The notes under the pieces: model-generated
The model's input: the letters and a program-made list of their open reading frames with translations, nothing else
Databases searched by the model: none
What the model was told of the DNA's origin: nothing
Program-made: the position numbers and the translations under genes
Shown: piece after piece, positions 15,629 through 25,374 of the stretch
How positions within the stretch are numbered: the stretch's first letter is position 1
Layout: the number at the start of each line of letters is the position of its first letter
NCBI RefSeq assembly: GCF_002277025.1
Contig: NZ_NIWD01000009.1
Coordinates: 514,460 to 578,459, forward strand
Source: Sphingopyxis sp. GW247-27LB
Lineage (GTDB): Bacteria; Pseudomonadota; Alphaproteobacteria; Sphingomonadales; Sphingomonadaceae
Direction of reading: 5' to 3'
Length of the DNA stretch: 64,000 bases

Positions 15629-17823
15629 TTCCCCTCGCCCGCCGAATCGCGCTGCGGCGTCCGGGCGGGCGGAATGCGGATCACCGGCGGCGCGGGTCTG
15701 GCGGGGGTGGCCTGGCTACCCTTGGGCGCCGCGCCGCCGTCGGACGGCGAGCGCCGCCCGGTCTGCTCCTCGATCCATTGCTGGTTGAGCACCGGGCCCT
15801 CGTCGGCGGGCGGCGGCGGCGCGACGTCGCCGCCTTCGGGCGGCGGTGCCGCGCCGGGCAGCTCGATCGGCATGCCGTTCTCGTCGACCAGTCCGCCATC
15901 CTCGGGCGCGCCGAACATCGCGTCGTCATCCTCCTCGAGCTGCCATTCGGGCAGCTTCACCTCGGTATCGAACGCCTCGACCGGGCGGCGTGCCACCGCG
16001 ACGCGCATATAATCGGCAAAGGCCTTTGCAGGCGCACGGCCGCCCTGCAGGCCGCCGACCGGCTTCGCATCGTCGCGGCCCATCCAAACGCCCGTCGTCA
16101 GCCCGCTCGAAAAGCCGAGGAACCAGCCGTCCTTGTTGCTCGACGTCGTCCCCGTCTTGCCCGCGACCGGGCGGCCGATCTGCGCCGCGCGTCCGGTGCC
16201 CGTGTTGACCGCGGTCTGGAGCAGGTCGGTGATGCCCGCCGCGACCCAGCTGTCGACGAGCTGCTGCCCGCCCTCCGGCTTGCGCTGATAGAGCAGGCGG
16301 CCGTCGGCGGTCGTCACCTTGGTGATGCCATAGGGCTGCACCGACACGCCCTTGCGCGCGACCGCGGCGAAGGCGGCGGTCATGTCGATCACGCGCACCT
16401 CGGCGCTGCCGAGCACCATCGAGGGATGGGTGTTGATCGGCGTCGTGATTCCGAAGCGGCGCGCCATGTTGGCGACCGAGGAAAAGCCGATCTCGCTCCC
16501 CAGCTTCGCGGCGATCGTATTGACCGAGTAGGCGAAGGCGGTGCGCAGGCTCATCGGCCCGGCGAAGCGACCCGACGAATTGCGTGGGCTCCAGCCGCCG
16601 ATCGTCACCGGCTCGTCGACCACCTCGTCGTCGACCTTATAGCCCGCCTCGAGCGCCGCCATATAGACGAACAGCTTCCACGCCGACCCCGGCTGGCGCA
16701 CCGCCTGCGTCGCGCGGTTGTAGTTCGACGCGACATAGTCGGTGCCGCCGACCATCGCGCGCACCGCGCCGTCGCGGTCGAGCGAGACGAGTGCGCCCTG
16801 CACCCCGCGCGGCGCATTGGCCTGCACCGCCGCGGTCGCCGCGCGCTGCATGCCGAGGTCGATGGTCGTATAGACGTCGATCGGCTCATTGCCCTCGTCG
16901 ATCAGCATGTCGAGCTGGGGCAATGCCCAGTCGGTGAAATAGCGCGCGCTGTTCTGCCCCGTTTCCTGCGCCAGCTCGACGTCGGCGGGCTTGGCCGCGT
17001 CGGCCTGCGCCTGGGTGATCACCCCGGCGTCGACCATGACCTTCAGCACGACCCCGGCGCGGCCGAGCGCGGCCTGCGCGTCGGCGGTCGGCGAATAGCG
17101 CGACGGCGCCTTGACCAGCCCTGCGATCACCGCGGCTTCCGACAGCGACATGTCGGTCGCGCTATGCCCGAAGAAGCGCCGCGACGCGGCGTCGATGCCA
17201 TAGCTGCCGCCGCCGAAATAGACCTTGTTCAGATAGAGTTCGAGAATCTCGTCCTTCGAGAATTTCCATTCGAGCGCCATCGCGAGCACCATCTCGCGCA
17301 GCTTGCGCGACCAGGTGTAGCTGTTCGACAGAAAGACGTTGCGCGCGAGCTGCTGGGTGATCGTCGAGGCGCCCTGCATCCGCCGCCCGCTGCCGTAATG
17401 CTCGACCGCGAACACCCCGGCGCGCGCGAGGCCGACCGGGTCGACGCCGGGATGATAGCGGAAACGCCGGTCCTCGACCGCAACCATCGCGTCCTGCATG
17501 ACCTGCGGCGTCTCGCGCAGCGTCAGCCAGCGGCCGTAATTGGGGCCGAGCGAGAAGAAGATGGTGCCGTCGGCGGCGTGGATGCGCACCGTCTGCCCGG
17601 CGGGCGATTTCTTGAGCTCCTCGAAGCTCGGAATGCGCTGCGCCGCGATGCCGACCGCGACCGCGATCGCCACCAGCGCGACGATCGCGAGGCCCACGCC
17701 CCAGCGGAGGATCCGGCGCACCCAGACGCGAAGGCGCGAAGGCTCGGCGCTTCCGGAGCCGCGGCTCTTCTGGCCTCCCGATGACGATTTACCCGACGAT
17801 GCCTGCTGTCTTTCGCGGCGCAA
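15625..17823 (-). CDS. penicillin-binding protein 1A (transglycosylase/transpeptidase)
   Basis: Bifunctional class A PBP that polymerises and cross-links peptidoglycan in the periplasm. It has a short basic cytoplasmic head, one membrane helix (about 41-61), and a GT51 domain with catalytic Glu117 in VEDRRFRYHPGVD and the second motif GASTITQQLARN. The transpeptidase domain carries SxxK (GSAWKLF), SVN and KTGT. The tail is long and Pro/Glu/Asp-rich. Length is 732 residues. The only reasonable start is TTG at 17823, preceded by AGAGG; the next Met is beyond the membrane anchor. Confidence 0.93.
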   Translation of the reverse strand: MRRERQQASSGKSSSGGQKSRGSGSAEPSRLRVWVRRILRWGVGLAIVALVAIAVAVGIAAQRIPSFEELKKSPAGQTVRIHAADGTIFFSLGPNYGRWLTLRETPQVMQDAMVAVEDRRFRYHPGVDPVGLARAGVFAVEHYGSGRRMQGASTITQQLARNVFLSNSYTWSRKLREMVLAMALEWKFSKDEILELYLNKVYFGGGSYGIDAASRRFFGHSATDMSLSEAAVIAGLVKAPSRYSPTADAQAALGRAGVVLKVMVDAGVITQAQADAAKPADVELAQETGQNSARYFTDWALPQLDMLIDEGNEPIDVYTTIDLGMQRAATAAVQANAPRGVQGALVSLDRDGAVRAMVGGTDYVASNYNRATQAVRQPGSAWKLFVYMAALEAGYKVDDEVVDEPVTIGGWSPRNSSGRFAGPMSLRTAFAYSVNTIAAKLGSEIGFSSVANMARRFGITTPINTHPSMVLGSAEVRVIDMTAAFAAVARKGVSVQPYGITKVTTADGRLLYQRKPEGGQQLVDSWVAAGITDLLQTAVNTGTGRAAQIGRPVAGKTGTTSSNKDGWFLGFSSGLTTGVWMGRDDAKPVGGLQGGRAPAKAFADYMRVAVARRPVEAFDTEVKLPEWQLEEDDDAMFGAPEDGGLVDENGMPIELPGAAPPPEGGDVAPPPPADEGPVLNQQWIEEQTGRRSPSDGGAAPKGSQATPARPAPPVIRIPPARTPQRDSAGEGN

Positions 17824-17891
17824 AGCCTCTGTTCCTTCCCTCGCCGCACCCCTGCCGGCGCGGCCCGTTGACGTCGGCCCCCCGGCGGCGT

Positions 17892-18299
17892 TCAGCCTTC
17901 GCCGGCTTCCGCCTCTTCCTGCCCACGGTCCGCGAAGTCAAGCGCCGCGCTGTTGATGCAATAGCGCAGCCCGGCCGGCCCGGGCCCGTCGGGAAAGACG
18001 TGACCCAGATGGCCTTCGCATGCGGCGCAGCGCACTTCGGTGCGCATCATGCCGTGGCTGGTGTCGGTCAATTCGGTCACCGCGGCTTCGCCCGCGGGGG
18101 CGGTGTAGCTCGGCCAGCCCGACCCGCTGTCATATTTGGTGCGGCTATCGAACAGCGGCGCGCCGCAGCCGGCGCAGCGATAGATACCGTCGCCCTTATG
18201 GTCGGTATATTTGCCGGTGAAGGCGCGTTCGGTGCCGCCTTCGCGCAGCACATGGCGCGCCATCGGGTCGAGGTCGCGGTCGGCTTTGGGATCGGTCAT
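17892..18299 (-). CDS. msrB: peptide-methionine (R)-S-oxide reductase
   Basis: Repairs oxidised methionine. A 135-residue MsrB with two zinc CxxC pairs ([10 protein letters not shown] and [11 protein letters not shown]), [19 protein letters not shown] and the catalytic Cys in RYCINSAAL. No signal peptide, so cytoplasmic. The frame is open upstream to 18845, but that part overlaps the divergent gene and is not MsrB-like. Confidence 0.95.
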   Translation of the reverse strand: MTDPKADRDLDPMARHVLREGGTERAFTGKYTDHKGDGIYRCAGCGAPLFDSRTKYDSGSGWPSYTAPAGEAAVTELTDTSHGMMRTEVRCAACEGHLGHVFPDGPGPAGLRYCINSAALDFADRGQEEAEAGEG

Positions 18300-18456
18300 G
18301 GCGTGAACTCCTCTGCGCGCGCCCCGATGTCGGCGCGCCGGTCTGCCCGTCATATCGGTCCGCCACCGCCGCCCCGCAAGGGCGGCATGGCCCGGCCGTC
18401 GATGCGGCGGGGCCGCTTTACGGCGGATTAACCATGAGGGCGCTAGAAGGGCAGGC

Positions 18457-18978
18457 GTGAAGATGCGCCCGATCCCTGCCCTGCTGCTTGCCCTCGTCGC
18501 GCCGTCCGCGGTATCGGCGCAATGCCTGCTGTGCGCGAAGGATGCCTCTTCGCCCGCCGCGTCCGGCCGCACGGCCGCCATCGAAACCCCGCTCCACGTC
18601 GATATCGAAACCCAGCTCGACATGGGCCGCGTCGCGGTTGGCGCGACGGGCGGCACCGTCGAGCTCGATCCCATGTCGGGCGCGCGGCGCCTCAGCGGCG
18701 ATCTCGTCGATCTCGGCGGCTTCGCGGTCAGCGGCGTGGTGACGGTGCGCGGCGCGCCGGGCGCCGAACTGCGCATCGTCCTGCCCGCGGCGGTCGAGCT
18801 TGCGGGAACCGGCGGCCGCAACGCGATGGTCACCGGTCTCGTCACCGATCTTCCGCCCGCACCGCGGCTCGGTCCCGACGGACGGCTTCGCTTCCGCTTC
18901 GGCGGCCGCCTGCAGCTCGCCGGGCTCGACGACGGCGATTATCGCGGGCGGATTCCCGTGACGGTCGAATATCAGTGA
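18457..18978 (+). CDS. DUF4402-type exported protein
   Basis: A 173-residue secreted protein with signal peptide [15 protein letters not shown]. The beta-rich body has the DUF4402 pattern: DMGRVAVG...[10 protein letters not shown]...RRLSGDLV and a final [14 protein letters not shown] strand. DUF4402 proteins are small, often co-occurring with fimbrial or surface genes, of unknown function. The start could be GTG at 18457 or ATG at 18463. Confidence 0.8.
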   Translation: MKMRPIPALLLALVAPSAVSAQCLLCAKDASSPAASGRTAAIETPLHVDIETQLDMGRVAVGATGGTVELDPMSGARRLSGDLVDLGGFAVSGVVTVRGAPGAELRIVLPAAVELAGTGGRNAMVTGLVTDLPPAPRLGPDGRLRFRFGGRLQLAGLDDGDYRGRIPVTVEYQ

Positions 18979-19005
18979 GGCGCGGGGCGCGCCAGGGTCC
19001 TGACC

Positions 19006-21402
19006 CTAGCCCCGCAGCACCGCCCCCAGCTTCGCCGCCGCCGCGACCACCTTGTCGGCGACCGCTTTCAGCTCGGCGTCGGTGAAGCTCTTCTCCTGCG
19101 GTTGCAGCTCGACTTCGACCGCGAGGCTCAGTTGCCCCTTGGGGACGCCCTGTCCCGCGAAGCGGTCGAACAGGCGCGCGTCAACGATGCTCGCCTTGTC
19201 GGCCCCGCGGATCGCGCGGACGAGGTCGGCGGCGGTGAGCGCTTCGGGCGCGAGGAAGGCGAAGTCGCGGCGCACCGATTGCAGGGCCGGCGGGGTGAAG
19301 GCCGCGCGTGCCGGACCGCTCGCGCGCTTCGCGGGGATCGCATCGAGGAATATCTGCACCGCCATCACCGGGCCGTCGACGTCGAAATGGCGCGTCAGCG
19401 CGGGGTGGAGCGCGCCGAATTCGGCGAGCACCGCCTTGGGACCGAGGCGCAGCGTGGCCGCCTGGCCGGGATGCCAGATCGCGCCCTCGGCGACCGCCTC
19501 CATCACCTGCAGCCGGTCGGCGGGCGCGCCGGCGGCTTCGAGCAGCGCCAGCGCGGCGGTCTTGGCGTCGAAGGCGTCGAAGGGCGCGGCCTTGCCCGCT
19601 TGCCAGCCGCGCGCGCTCTTGTCGCCCGCCATCAGCACGGCGAGCGTCGGATACTCGGCATCGGCGAGATAGCGGCGGCCGACCTCGAACAGGCGGATGC
19701 TCTCGGCCCCGCGATTCTGGTTGCGCGCCGCCGCCGAAAGGAGGCCGGGCAGCAGCGAGGGACGCATCACCTTCAGATCCTCGCTGATCGGATTGGCGAG
19801 GGACCAGGCGCCGCCGCCGAAGGGCGCGGCCTCGCGCTCCGAGACGAAGCTCCACGTCACCGCTTCATGGAAGCCCGCGGCCGCGGCGGCGCGGCGGAGG
19901 CGCCGTTCGAGCAGCTGGTCGGGGGTCGCGGTCGGTTTCGCGACGCCATCGGTGCGCGGCAGCGGGGTCGACGGGATCGTGTCGAAACCGTGGATGCGCG
20001 CGACCTCCTCGACGATGTCGGGCGCGGCGTCCATGTCGCGGCGCCAGCTCGGCACGGTGACCTGCCACAGCGCCCCGAGCTCCATCACGGTGAAGCCGAG
20101 CGCTTCGAGAATCGCGCGCTGCCGATCCTGCGGAATCGCGACGCCGCCCAGCGTTTCGGCGAGCGCGGGGTCGTAATCGATGTGCCGCGCCGCGACCGGC
20201 GGCGTGCCCGCGCGCGTCACTGCCGAGGGGGTGCCGCCGCACAGGCTGAGGATATGGCCGGTGACGATCGCGGTCGCATCGTCGAGGAAGGCGGGGTCGA
20301 CCCCGCGCTCGAAGCGGCCACGCGCGTCGCTGGTCAGGCCGAGTGCCTGTCCGGTCAGCGCGATGCGCTCGGGGGTGAAATAGGCGATCTCGATCAGCAC
20401 GTCGGTCGTCGTCTCGCTGCACCCGCTATGCTCGCCGCCCATGATCCCGGCGATGTCGTGGACGCCGGCGTCGTCGGCGATCACCGTCATCGTGTCGGTC
20501 AGGCTATAGTCCTTGCCGTTCAGCGCGGTGACCGTCTCCCCCGCCTTGGCGCGGCGCGCGACGAGCGCGCCCGACAGCTGCGCGCGGTCGTAGATATGAC
20601 TCGGACGGCCGAGGTCGAACATCACATAGTTGCTGATGTCGACGAGCGCCGAGATCGAGCGCTGGCCGATCGCCTCGAGCCGTCGCCGCATCCATTCGGG
20701 AGCGGTGCCGTTGACGACGCCGCTGATCGTGCGGCCATAGAAGGCGGGGCAGCCTTCGGGGTCGTCGGTGCGGATTTCCGTGGCGGGCGCGTCTTCGCCC
20801 TCGATCGTCGGGACGACGAGCGGCTTCAGCGTGCCGAGCCCGGCGGCGGCGAGGTCGCGCGCGATCCCGCGCACGCCCATGCAGTCCTGCCGGTTGGGAG
20901 TGATCGAGATATCGATCACCGGATCGCCCGCGCCCGAATAATCGGCGAAGGGGGTGCCGACCGGCGCATCGGCGGGAAGCTCGATGATGCCGTCATGGTC
21001 GTCGCCGAGTTCGAGTTCGCGCGTCGAGCACATCATGCCGTTCGATTCGACCCCGCGCACTGCGGCGACCTTCAGCATCATGCCGTTCGCGGGGACGACC
21101 GCGCCCGGCAGCCCGAGCACACCGACCAGGCCCGCGCGCGCATTGGGCGCGCCGCAGACGACGGTGAGCGGCGCGCCGGCGTTGACTTCTGGGCCGGCCT
21201 CGACGGTCAGCACCTGCAGCTTGTCGGCCTGCGGATGCTTCTCGGCGGTCAGCACCTTGGCGACGCGGAAACCCGCGAGCTTCTCAGCCGGATTCTCGAC
21301 GCCCTCGACCTCATGGCCGATGCGGTTCAGGGTGGTGACGACGTCCGCGACGGCGAACTCGCCATCGAGATGCTCGCGTAGCCACGACAGGGTGAGTTTC
21401 AT
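19006..21402 (-). CDS. pheT: phenylalanyl-tRNA synthetase beta chain
   Basis: Beta subunit of the PheRS tetramer; it carries editing and tRNA binding. A 798-residue protein with the N-terminal EMAP-type tRNA-binding domain (AEKHPQADKLQVLTVEAG, about 40-150), the B5 domain, the B3/B4 editing region, the synthetase-like core and a C-terminal anticodon-binding domain (RRDFAFLAPE...SLAVEVELQP). The chosen ATG at 21402 starts MKLTLSWLREHLDGE as expected. It follows pheS with a 64-bp gap containing a palindromic repeat. Confidence 0.96.
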   Translation of the reverse strand: MKLTLSWLREHLDGEFAVADVVTTLNRIGHEVEGVENPAEKLAGFRVAKVLTAEKHPQADKLQVLTVEAGPEVNAGAPLTVVCGAPNARAGLVGVLGLPGAVVPANGMMLKVAAVRGVESNGMMCSTRELELGDDHDGIIELPADAPVGTPFADYSGAGDPVIDISITPNRQDCMGVRGIARDLAAAGLGTLKPLVVPTIEGEDAPATEIRTDDPEGCPAFYGRTISGVVNGTAPEWMRRRLEAIGQRSISALVDISNYVMFDLGRPSHIYDRAQLSGALVARRAKAGETVTALNGKDYSLTDTMTVIADDAGVHDIAGIMGGEHSGCSETTTDVLIEIAYFTPERIALTGQALGLTSDARGRFERGVDPAFLDDATAIVTGHILSLCGGTPSAVTRAGTPPVAARHIDYDPALAETLGGVAIPQDRQRAILEALGFTVMELGALWQVTVPSWRRDMDAAPDIVEEVARIHGFDTIPSTPLPRTDGVAKPTATPDQLLERRLRRAAAAAGFHEAVTWSFVSEREAAPFGGGAWSLANPISEDLKVMRPSLLPGLLSAAARNQNRGAESIRLFEVGRRYLADAEYPTLAVLMAGDKSARGWQAGKAAPFDAFDAKTAALALLEAAGAPADRLQVMEAVAEGAIWHPGQAATLRLGPKAVLAEFGALHPALTRHFDVDGPVMAVQIFLDAIPAKRASGPARAAFTPPALQSVRRDFAFLAPEALTAADLVRAIRGADKASIVDARLFDRFAGQGVPKGQLSLAVEVELQPQEKSFTDAELKAVADKVVAAAAKLGAVLRG

Positions 21403-21420
21403 CGAAAGTCTCCCTGTCGT

Positions 21421-21442
21421 GCCCCGGACTGCGATCCGGGGC
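21421..21442. repeat. palindromic repeat (family B) between pheS and pheT
   Basis: GCCCCGGA and TCCGGGGC form a perfect 8-bp stem with a CTGCGA loop. It resembles the CCCGGACTTGATCCGGG intergenic palindromes that are common in alphaproteobacterial genomes. A weaker relative is at 34273-34288. Confidence 0.6.
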
Positions 21443-21466
21443 CCAGAATCATAAGGCGGGTGATCT

Positions 21467-22567
21467 TCATGCCGAAATCCCCCCGGATAGCGTCGGGACC
21501 GACAGCGCGCCGAACCCGTAGTGCGACAGCCAGCGCAGGTCGCCGTCGAAGAAGGCGCGCAGGTCGTCCATGCCATATTTCAGCATCGCGAGCCGGTCGA
21601 CCCCGACTCCGAAGGCGAAGCCCTGCCATTCGTCGGGGTCGAGCCCGCAATTGGCGATGACCCGGCGGTTGACCATGCCGCTGCCGAGCAGCTCCATCCA
21701 CGCATGCCCCTCGTCGTCGCCCGACCCGCCGACGATGCGGCGGCCCTTTTCCTGGCGGTAGCCGACATCGACCTCGGCCGAGGGTTCGGTGAAGGGGAAA
21801 TAGGACGGGCGCAGGCGCAGCACGATGTCGTCGCGCTCGAAATAGGCCTTGAGGAAGGTTTCGAGCGTCCACTTGAGGTGCCCCATGTGGATGCCGCGGT
21901 CGATGACCAGACCTTCGACCTGATGGAACATCGGCGTGTGCGTCGCGTCGCTGTCGCTCCGATAGACGCGGCCCGGCGCGATGATGCGGATCGGCGGCTC
22001 ATCGCTCATCATCGTGCGGATCTGCACCGGCGAGGTGTGGGTGCGCAGCAGCATCGCCCGGCCCGCGGCATCGTTCATCTGCGTCGGGAAATAGAAGGTG
22101 TCGTGCATCGCGCGCGCCGGATGCGTCTCGGGGATGTTGAGCGCGGTGAAATTGTGCCAGTCGTCCTCGATCTCGGGGCCGGTCGCGACCGCGAAGCCCA
22201 TGTCGGCGAAGATTTCGGCGAGCTCGTCCATCACCTGGCTCACCGGATGGACGCTGCCGCGGGGTGCTGCATCGGCGGGCAGCGTCATGTCGAGCCGCTC
22301 GCCCGCGAGCCTCGCCTCGAGCGCCGCACCCTCGAGCGCGGCCTTGCGGTCGGCGATCGCGGTGGTGACGGCTTCGCGTAGCGCGTGGATCTGCGGTCCC
22401 TGCACCTGCCGTTCCTCGGGGCTCATTCCGCCCAGCGTCTTCAAGAGCGCCGAAACGCTGCCCGCCTTGCCGAGCGCGGCGACGCGCAGCGCTTCGAGCG
22501 CGTCGAGGTCGGCGGCGGCACCGATGTCAGCCACGAACCGGGCCTGCATGGCCGGATAATCACTCAT
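21467..22567 (-). CDS. pheS: phenylalanyl-tRNA synthetase alpha chain
   Basis: Catalytic subunit of PheRS, 366 residues. It has the N-terminal coiled-coil arm (about 1-90), then class II motifs: [55 protein letters not shown] (motif 2) and [17 protein letters not shown] (motif 3). The start is ATG 22567, placed 9 bp after AGGA; the ATG at 22573 is an alternative that would overlap the stop of a 15-codon leader ORF. Confidence 0.95.
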   Translation of the reverse strand: MSDYPAMQARFVADIGAAADLDALEALRVAALGKAGSVSALLKTLGGMSPEERQVQGPQIHALREAVTTAIADRKAALEGAALEARLAGERLDMTLPADAAPRGSVHPVSQVMDELAEIFADMGFAVATGPEIEDDWHNFTALNIPETHPARAMHDTFYFPTQMNDAAGRAMLLRTHTSPVQIRTMMSDEPPIRIIAPGRVYRSDSDATHTPMFHQVEGLVIDRGIHMGHLKWTLETFLKAYFERDDIVLRLRPSYFPFTEPSAEVDVGYRQEKGRRIVGGSGDDEGHAWMELLGSGMVNRRVIANCGLDPDEWQGFAFGVGVDRLAMLKYGMDDLRAFFDGDLRWLSHYGFGALSVPTLSGGISA

Positions 22568-22569
22568 CG

Positions 22570-22617
22570 TCATTCGTCCTGCGGCGGCGGTGCGTAGGCC
22601 GCGCCGCCACTTTTCAT
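22570..22617 (-). CDS. possible 15-codon leader ORF overlapping the pheS start
   Basis: The frame encodes [15 protein letters not shown] and its TGA overlaps the first candidate pheS ATG (ATGA). It contains three consecutive prolines just before the end and no phenylalanine. The upstream AAGG abuts the ATG, which is poor spacing, so translation is uncertain. Confidence 0.25.
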   Translation of the reverse strand: MKSGGAAYAPPPQDE

Positions 22618-22668
22618 CCTTGGCTTGTCGAGCTGCTGGCGGCGGAAAACCCGCTTTCGGCCCGCCGC

Positions 22669-22698
22669 CGCTTGCACCGAAGCGGCCGGGCGGGTCAA
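22669..22698 (-). promoter_or_regulatory. candidate pheST promoter
   Basis: TTGACC (-35, minus strand, 22698-22693) and CAAGCG (-10, 22674-22669) with 18-bp spacing, followed by GGCGG. The arrangement resembles the promoters proposed for rpmI, rpmG and the tRNA-Glu genes. It lies about 100 nt ahead of pheS and overlaps the end of the AraC-type gene's 3' flank. Confidence 0.4.
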
Positions 22699-22712
22699 CC
22701 CCAAGCTTGGGC

Positions 22713-23615
22713 CTAGGCTTGCGGGCGATGCAGCCCCTGCACCGCCTCGCCGGCGGCGGCGGCGCGGGCGCGGGCGGCGGCGCCGAGGATCGGCTTGGGC
22801 CGCGCCGCATAGGCGCGCGGGCCCATCCCCATGAAGCGCTGAAAATCGCGCGTGAACTGCGCTTGGTCGTGATAATGATAATCGAGCGTGTCGATCCACG
22901 CCATCGACGGGTCGAGCATGAAGCGCGCGAGGCTGCGCAGGAAGCGCTGGCGGCGCAGCAGCAGTTTCGGCGGAAAGCCGAAGGCGCGGCGGCTGAGCCG
23001 TTCGGCCGAGCGTTCGGAGAGGCCGAGCGTCGCGGCGAGATCGGCGACGCTCGCCAGATCGTCGTCGACCAGCGCGCGGTGCGCCGCGAGGATCGCGGGA
23101 TCGTCGGCGGGCGCGCCGGCGAGCAGGCCGACGAGATGATCGTCGATCATCCGCGCTGCGCCCTCGACGTCGTTGGCGGCGGCGAGCCGCGGCGCGAGCG
23201 GCGCGAAGGCGGCGAAGGCGGGATGCGCGGCGCCGTCGCAAAACCGGTCGGCGAGCGCCTCGGCGGGCAGCGGAACGAACTTGGCCCAGCCCATCGGCAA
23301 CAGGCCGATGCCCCATGCGCGCATCGCCCCCGCGGCGAAATAGCTCGCCATGCTCGTCGGGCCCGCCGCGATGAAGCGCGGGGCTGGGACCGGGGCGCCG
23401 CCCCCGATCGCCGCGAGCGGCGCCTCGCCCGCGATAAAGCGCAGATTCGCCCATTCGGGGTGCAGATAATCGTCGACCCGGACGCCCGGCGGCGCCTCGA
23501 CATCGGTCAGGTAGATGATGCTGCTATAGGGGCGCAGGGCTTCGGACACCGGAAAGAAGCGCGTAACGACGCGCACCTCGGCGGGTGGCCCCGATTCATG
23601 ATCCCCCACGATCAT
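22713..23615 (-). CDS. AraC-family transcriptional regulator
   Basis: A 300-residue protein with an N-terminal effector-like domain (about 1-170) and a C-terminal double helix-turn-helix (about 185-275). The latter includes [28 protein letters not shown] and the second HTH in [21 protein letters not shown]. The ligand is unknown. It interrupts the common order rpmI-rplT-pheS-pheT, lying between rplT and pheS on the same strand. Confidence 0.85.
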   Translation of the reverse strand: MIVGDHESGPPAEVRVVTRFFPVSEALRPYSSIIYLTDVEAPPGVRVDDYLHPEWANLRFIAGEAPLAAIGGGAPVPAPRFIAAGPTSMASYFAAGAMRAWGIGLLPMGWAKFVPLPAEALADRFCDGAAHPAFAAFAPLAPRLAAANDVEGAARMIDDHLVGLLAGAPADDPAILAAHRALVDDDLASVADLAATLGLSERSAERLSRRAFGFPPKLLLRRQRFLRSLARFMLDPSMAWIDTLDYHYHDQAQFTRDFQRFMGMGPRAYAARPKPILGAAARARAAAAGEAVQGLHRPQA

Positions 23616-23863
23616 GCCGCCATCTTGCGGGGGCTTGCGTAAAAAAACAACAGCCTAGGTGCCTCGCATGTCGGGTTTTTACAATTTTTCCGCGCGCCGC
23701 GACGTCATATGTCGCGCTAGAGATACTTCCGCCTGCCGTCGGCTTTCTGCGACCCATGGCTTTTCGGTACGGAGGGAGGGGGGCGGTGCATCGTTTTGCG
23801 GTCATCGTCGAGACGGCGCGGGGCCAGCCTCCGCGCCGTCTCTTTATGTCGGCGACGCACGCA
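23616..23863. other. 300-bp intergenic region between the AraC-type gene and rplT
   Basis: No credible ORF. It has an A-tract and T-rich stretch (about 23640-23690), a short hairpin (GCGAC-N7-GTCGC near 23700) and a purine-rich run (about 23770-23783), and ends in two hairpins listed separately. The minus strand should hold the promoter of the AraC-type gene; a plus-strand RNA is also conceivable. Confidence 0.4.
23810..23845 (+). terminator. hairpin with weak T-tract, plus strand
   Basis: A perfect 12-bp stem (GAGACGGCGCGG at 23810-23821, CCGCGCCGTCTC at 23831-23842) with a 9-nt loop and TTT following on the plus strand only. No plus-strand gene precedes it within this interval. Confidence 0.4.
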
Positions 23864-23900
23864 CGAAAAAGGGCGGCCCCATCGGGACCGCCCTTTTTCG
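23864..23900. terminator. bidirectional terminator after rplT
   Basis: CGAAAAAGGGCGG (23864-23876) pairs with CCGCCCTTTTTCG (23888-23900), giving a long stem with A-tract on one side and T-tract on the other. It is 19 bp downstream of the rplT stop and should end the rpmI-rplT transcript. Confidence 0.85.
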
Positions 23901-23919
23901 TTTTCGATAGGGTCGCGCG

Positions 23920-24285
23920 TTACGCCGCCTTGGGCAGCGCCGCCTTCGCCTGCGCGATGATCGCGGTGAACACACCGCCTTCGTTCATCGCGAGGTCGGC
24001 CATGACCTTGCGGTCGAGCTCGATCCCGGCCAGCTTCACGCCGTGCATGAACTGCGAATAGGTCAGGCCCTCGGCGCGAACCGCGGCGTTGATGCGCTGG
24101 ATCCACAGCCCGCGGAAGCTCCGCTTCTTAACCTTGCGGTCGCGATAGGCGTATTGGCCGGCCTTTTCGACCGCCTGCTTGGCGATGCGAATGGTGTTCT
24201 TGCGACGGCCATAATAGCCCTTCGCCTGCTCCAATACGCGCTTGTGCTTGGCGCGCGTGGTGACGCCGCGTTTGATGCGTGACAT
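23920..24285 (-). CDS. rplT: 50S ribosomal protein L20
   Basis: Ribosomal large-subunit protein needed for early 50S assembly. A 121-residue, highly basic protein with the family sequence [18 protein letters not shown], then [18 protein letters not shown] and [15 protein letters not shown]. It follows rpmI after 13 bp. No infC is present upstream in this window. Confidence 0.97.
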   Translation of the reverse strand: MSRIKRGVTTRAKHKRVLEQAKGYYGRRKNTIRIAKQAVEKAGQYAYRDRKVKKRSFRGLWIQRINAAVRAEGLTYSQFMHGVKLAGIELDRKVMADLAMNEGGVFTAIIAQAKAALPKAA

Positions 24286-24298
24286 GGTCTAGCGCTCC

Positions 24299-24502
24299 TT
24301 ACTTCAGGCCGTAGGGCGCCCAGAGGCGCACATGGGCCGCGTCCGAATCGCTGAGCACGCTGGTGCCGCGGTTGGTGCGGATATATTTCGAATTGTGGCT
24401 GATCAGGCGGTGGCGCTTGCCGGCGACGCCGTGCTTCACCTTGCCCGAGGCGGTGAATTTGAAGCGTTTCTTCACACCGCTCTTGGTCTTCATCTTGGGC
24501 AT
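24299..24502 (-). CDS. rpmI: 50S ribosomal protein L35
   Basis: A 67-residue basic ribosomal protein starting [20 protein letters not shown]. The ATG at 24502 follows AAAGGAG at good spacing, so the longer frame to 24622 is rejected. First gene of the rpmI-rplT operon. Confidence 0.96.
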   Translation of the reverse strand: MPKMKTKSGVKKRFKFTASGKVKHGVAGKRHRLISHNSKYIRTNRGTSVLSDSDAAHVRLWAPYGLK

Positions 24503-24578
24503 TTTGGTCTCCTTTGGAAGTCCGTTTGCGTACCGGCCTGGCAGCCCTTTCAGCCAGCCGGCACAATCGGAAGGCGCG

Positions 24579-24607
24579 CGCTTAGGGGGATTCGCCGGGA
24601 AAAGCAA
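24579..24607 (-). promoter_or_regulatory. candidate rpmI-rplT promoter
   Basis: Minus-strand TTGCTT (24607-24602) and TAAGCG (24584-24579) with 17-bp spacing, followed by CGCGCC. The same layout, including GCGAATCCC in the spacer, occurs upstream of rpmG. Confidence 0.45.
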
Positions 24608-24629
24608 GCATTGTGCCGCCACAAGGCAA

Positions 24630-24658
24630 AACAGGCGCTCCTTGCGGAAGCGCCTGTT
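24630..24658 (-). terminator. terminator of the outer-membrane protein gene
   Basis: A perfect 10-bp stem (AACAGGCGCT / AGCGCCTGTT) with a 9-nt loop, followed on the minus strand by TTTTGCC. It lies 27 bp after the stop of the beta-barrel gene and just upstream of the rpmI promoter. Confidence 0.7.
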
Positions 24659-24684
24659 TCCGTTCGTCGGTCGACGCGAAGGCC

Positions 24685-25269
24685 TTAGAAACGGACGCCG
24701 AGCGCGACACCGGCGTGGCGGCGCTGGAAATTGATCCCGGCGATGCGGCCATTGTCGCCATAGCCGAATTCGACCCGGCCATAGAATTGCTGGCCGAAGC
24801 CATGTTCGTAACCGACCGCACCCTGGAAGCCCGAGCCGCTCGCGGTCGCGCTGAACCCGCCGCTCAGCGCTTCGATACGCAGCTTGGCATAGCCGACCTT
24901 GCCATAGACCTGGCCGCGGCTGCCGACCGCATAGCCGAGGTGCAGGCCGACGCCCAGATTGTCCTTGACCTTCAGCGTGTCGACACCGTCGGTGACCTTC
25001 ACCGACGATTTTTCGAACGTCGCATAGGGGCCGACGACGACCTTCGAGCCGACCGCGATGTCGAAGCCCGCTTCGCCGCCGAACGCCATCGCGCTGCCGA
25101 CCTTGTAGACGTCGTTGTTCTGCTGGATGCTGCTGACCGTCGGCGTTTCATAGACCGCGTGCGCTTCGACGCGGAAACCCGCCTTGGCGTTGTCCTGACC
25201 TTCGTCCTGCGCGAATGCAGGCGACGCAAAGCCGGCCGCGCAGAGCGCGACCGCAATCATTTTCTTCAT
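24685..25269 (-). CDS. outer-membrane beta-barrel protein (OmpA-like/porin-family)
   Basis: A 194-residue secreted protein with signal peptide [20 protein letters not shown]. Amphipathic beta strands follow ([65 protein letters not shown]), and it ends in Phe (ALGVRF), the outer-membrane assembly signal. Eight strands are likely. The role is unknown; small barrels of this sort often serve as structural or adhesin-like proteins. It has its own terminator. Confidence 0.85.
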   Translation of the reverse strand: MKKMIAVALCAAGFASPAFAQDEGQDNAKAGFRVEAHAVYETPTVSSIQQNNDVYKVGSAMAFGGEAGFDIAVGSKVVVGPYATFEKSSVKVTDGVDTLKVKDNLGVGLHLGYAVGSRGQVYGKVGYAKLRIEALSGGFSATASGSGFQGAVGYEHGFGQQFYGRVEFGYGDNGRIAGINFQRRHAGVALGVRF

Positions 25270-25374
25270 GGATTACCCCTCTTTGGTCGACGCCGGCCCC
25301 CCCGGCGTCGGCGCGCCCGGTAGCAGTCTTGCAAGGCCTGTAAAGGGGTTGGCGCGCATTACTGCCGAATTGGA

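Noticed and set aside
14959-17784. 941-codon open frame on the plus strand over the PBP1A gene
   Set aside because: Arg/Ala/Gly-rich translation without domain signal; it mirrors the codon bias of the minus-strand gene, as do 6039-7616, 19102-21381 and 47498-49333.
22568-22712. T-box or Phe attenuator leader before pheS
   Set aside because: No T-box consensus, no Phe-rich leader peptide and no terminator hairpin with T-run in the leader.
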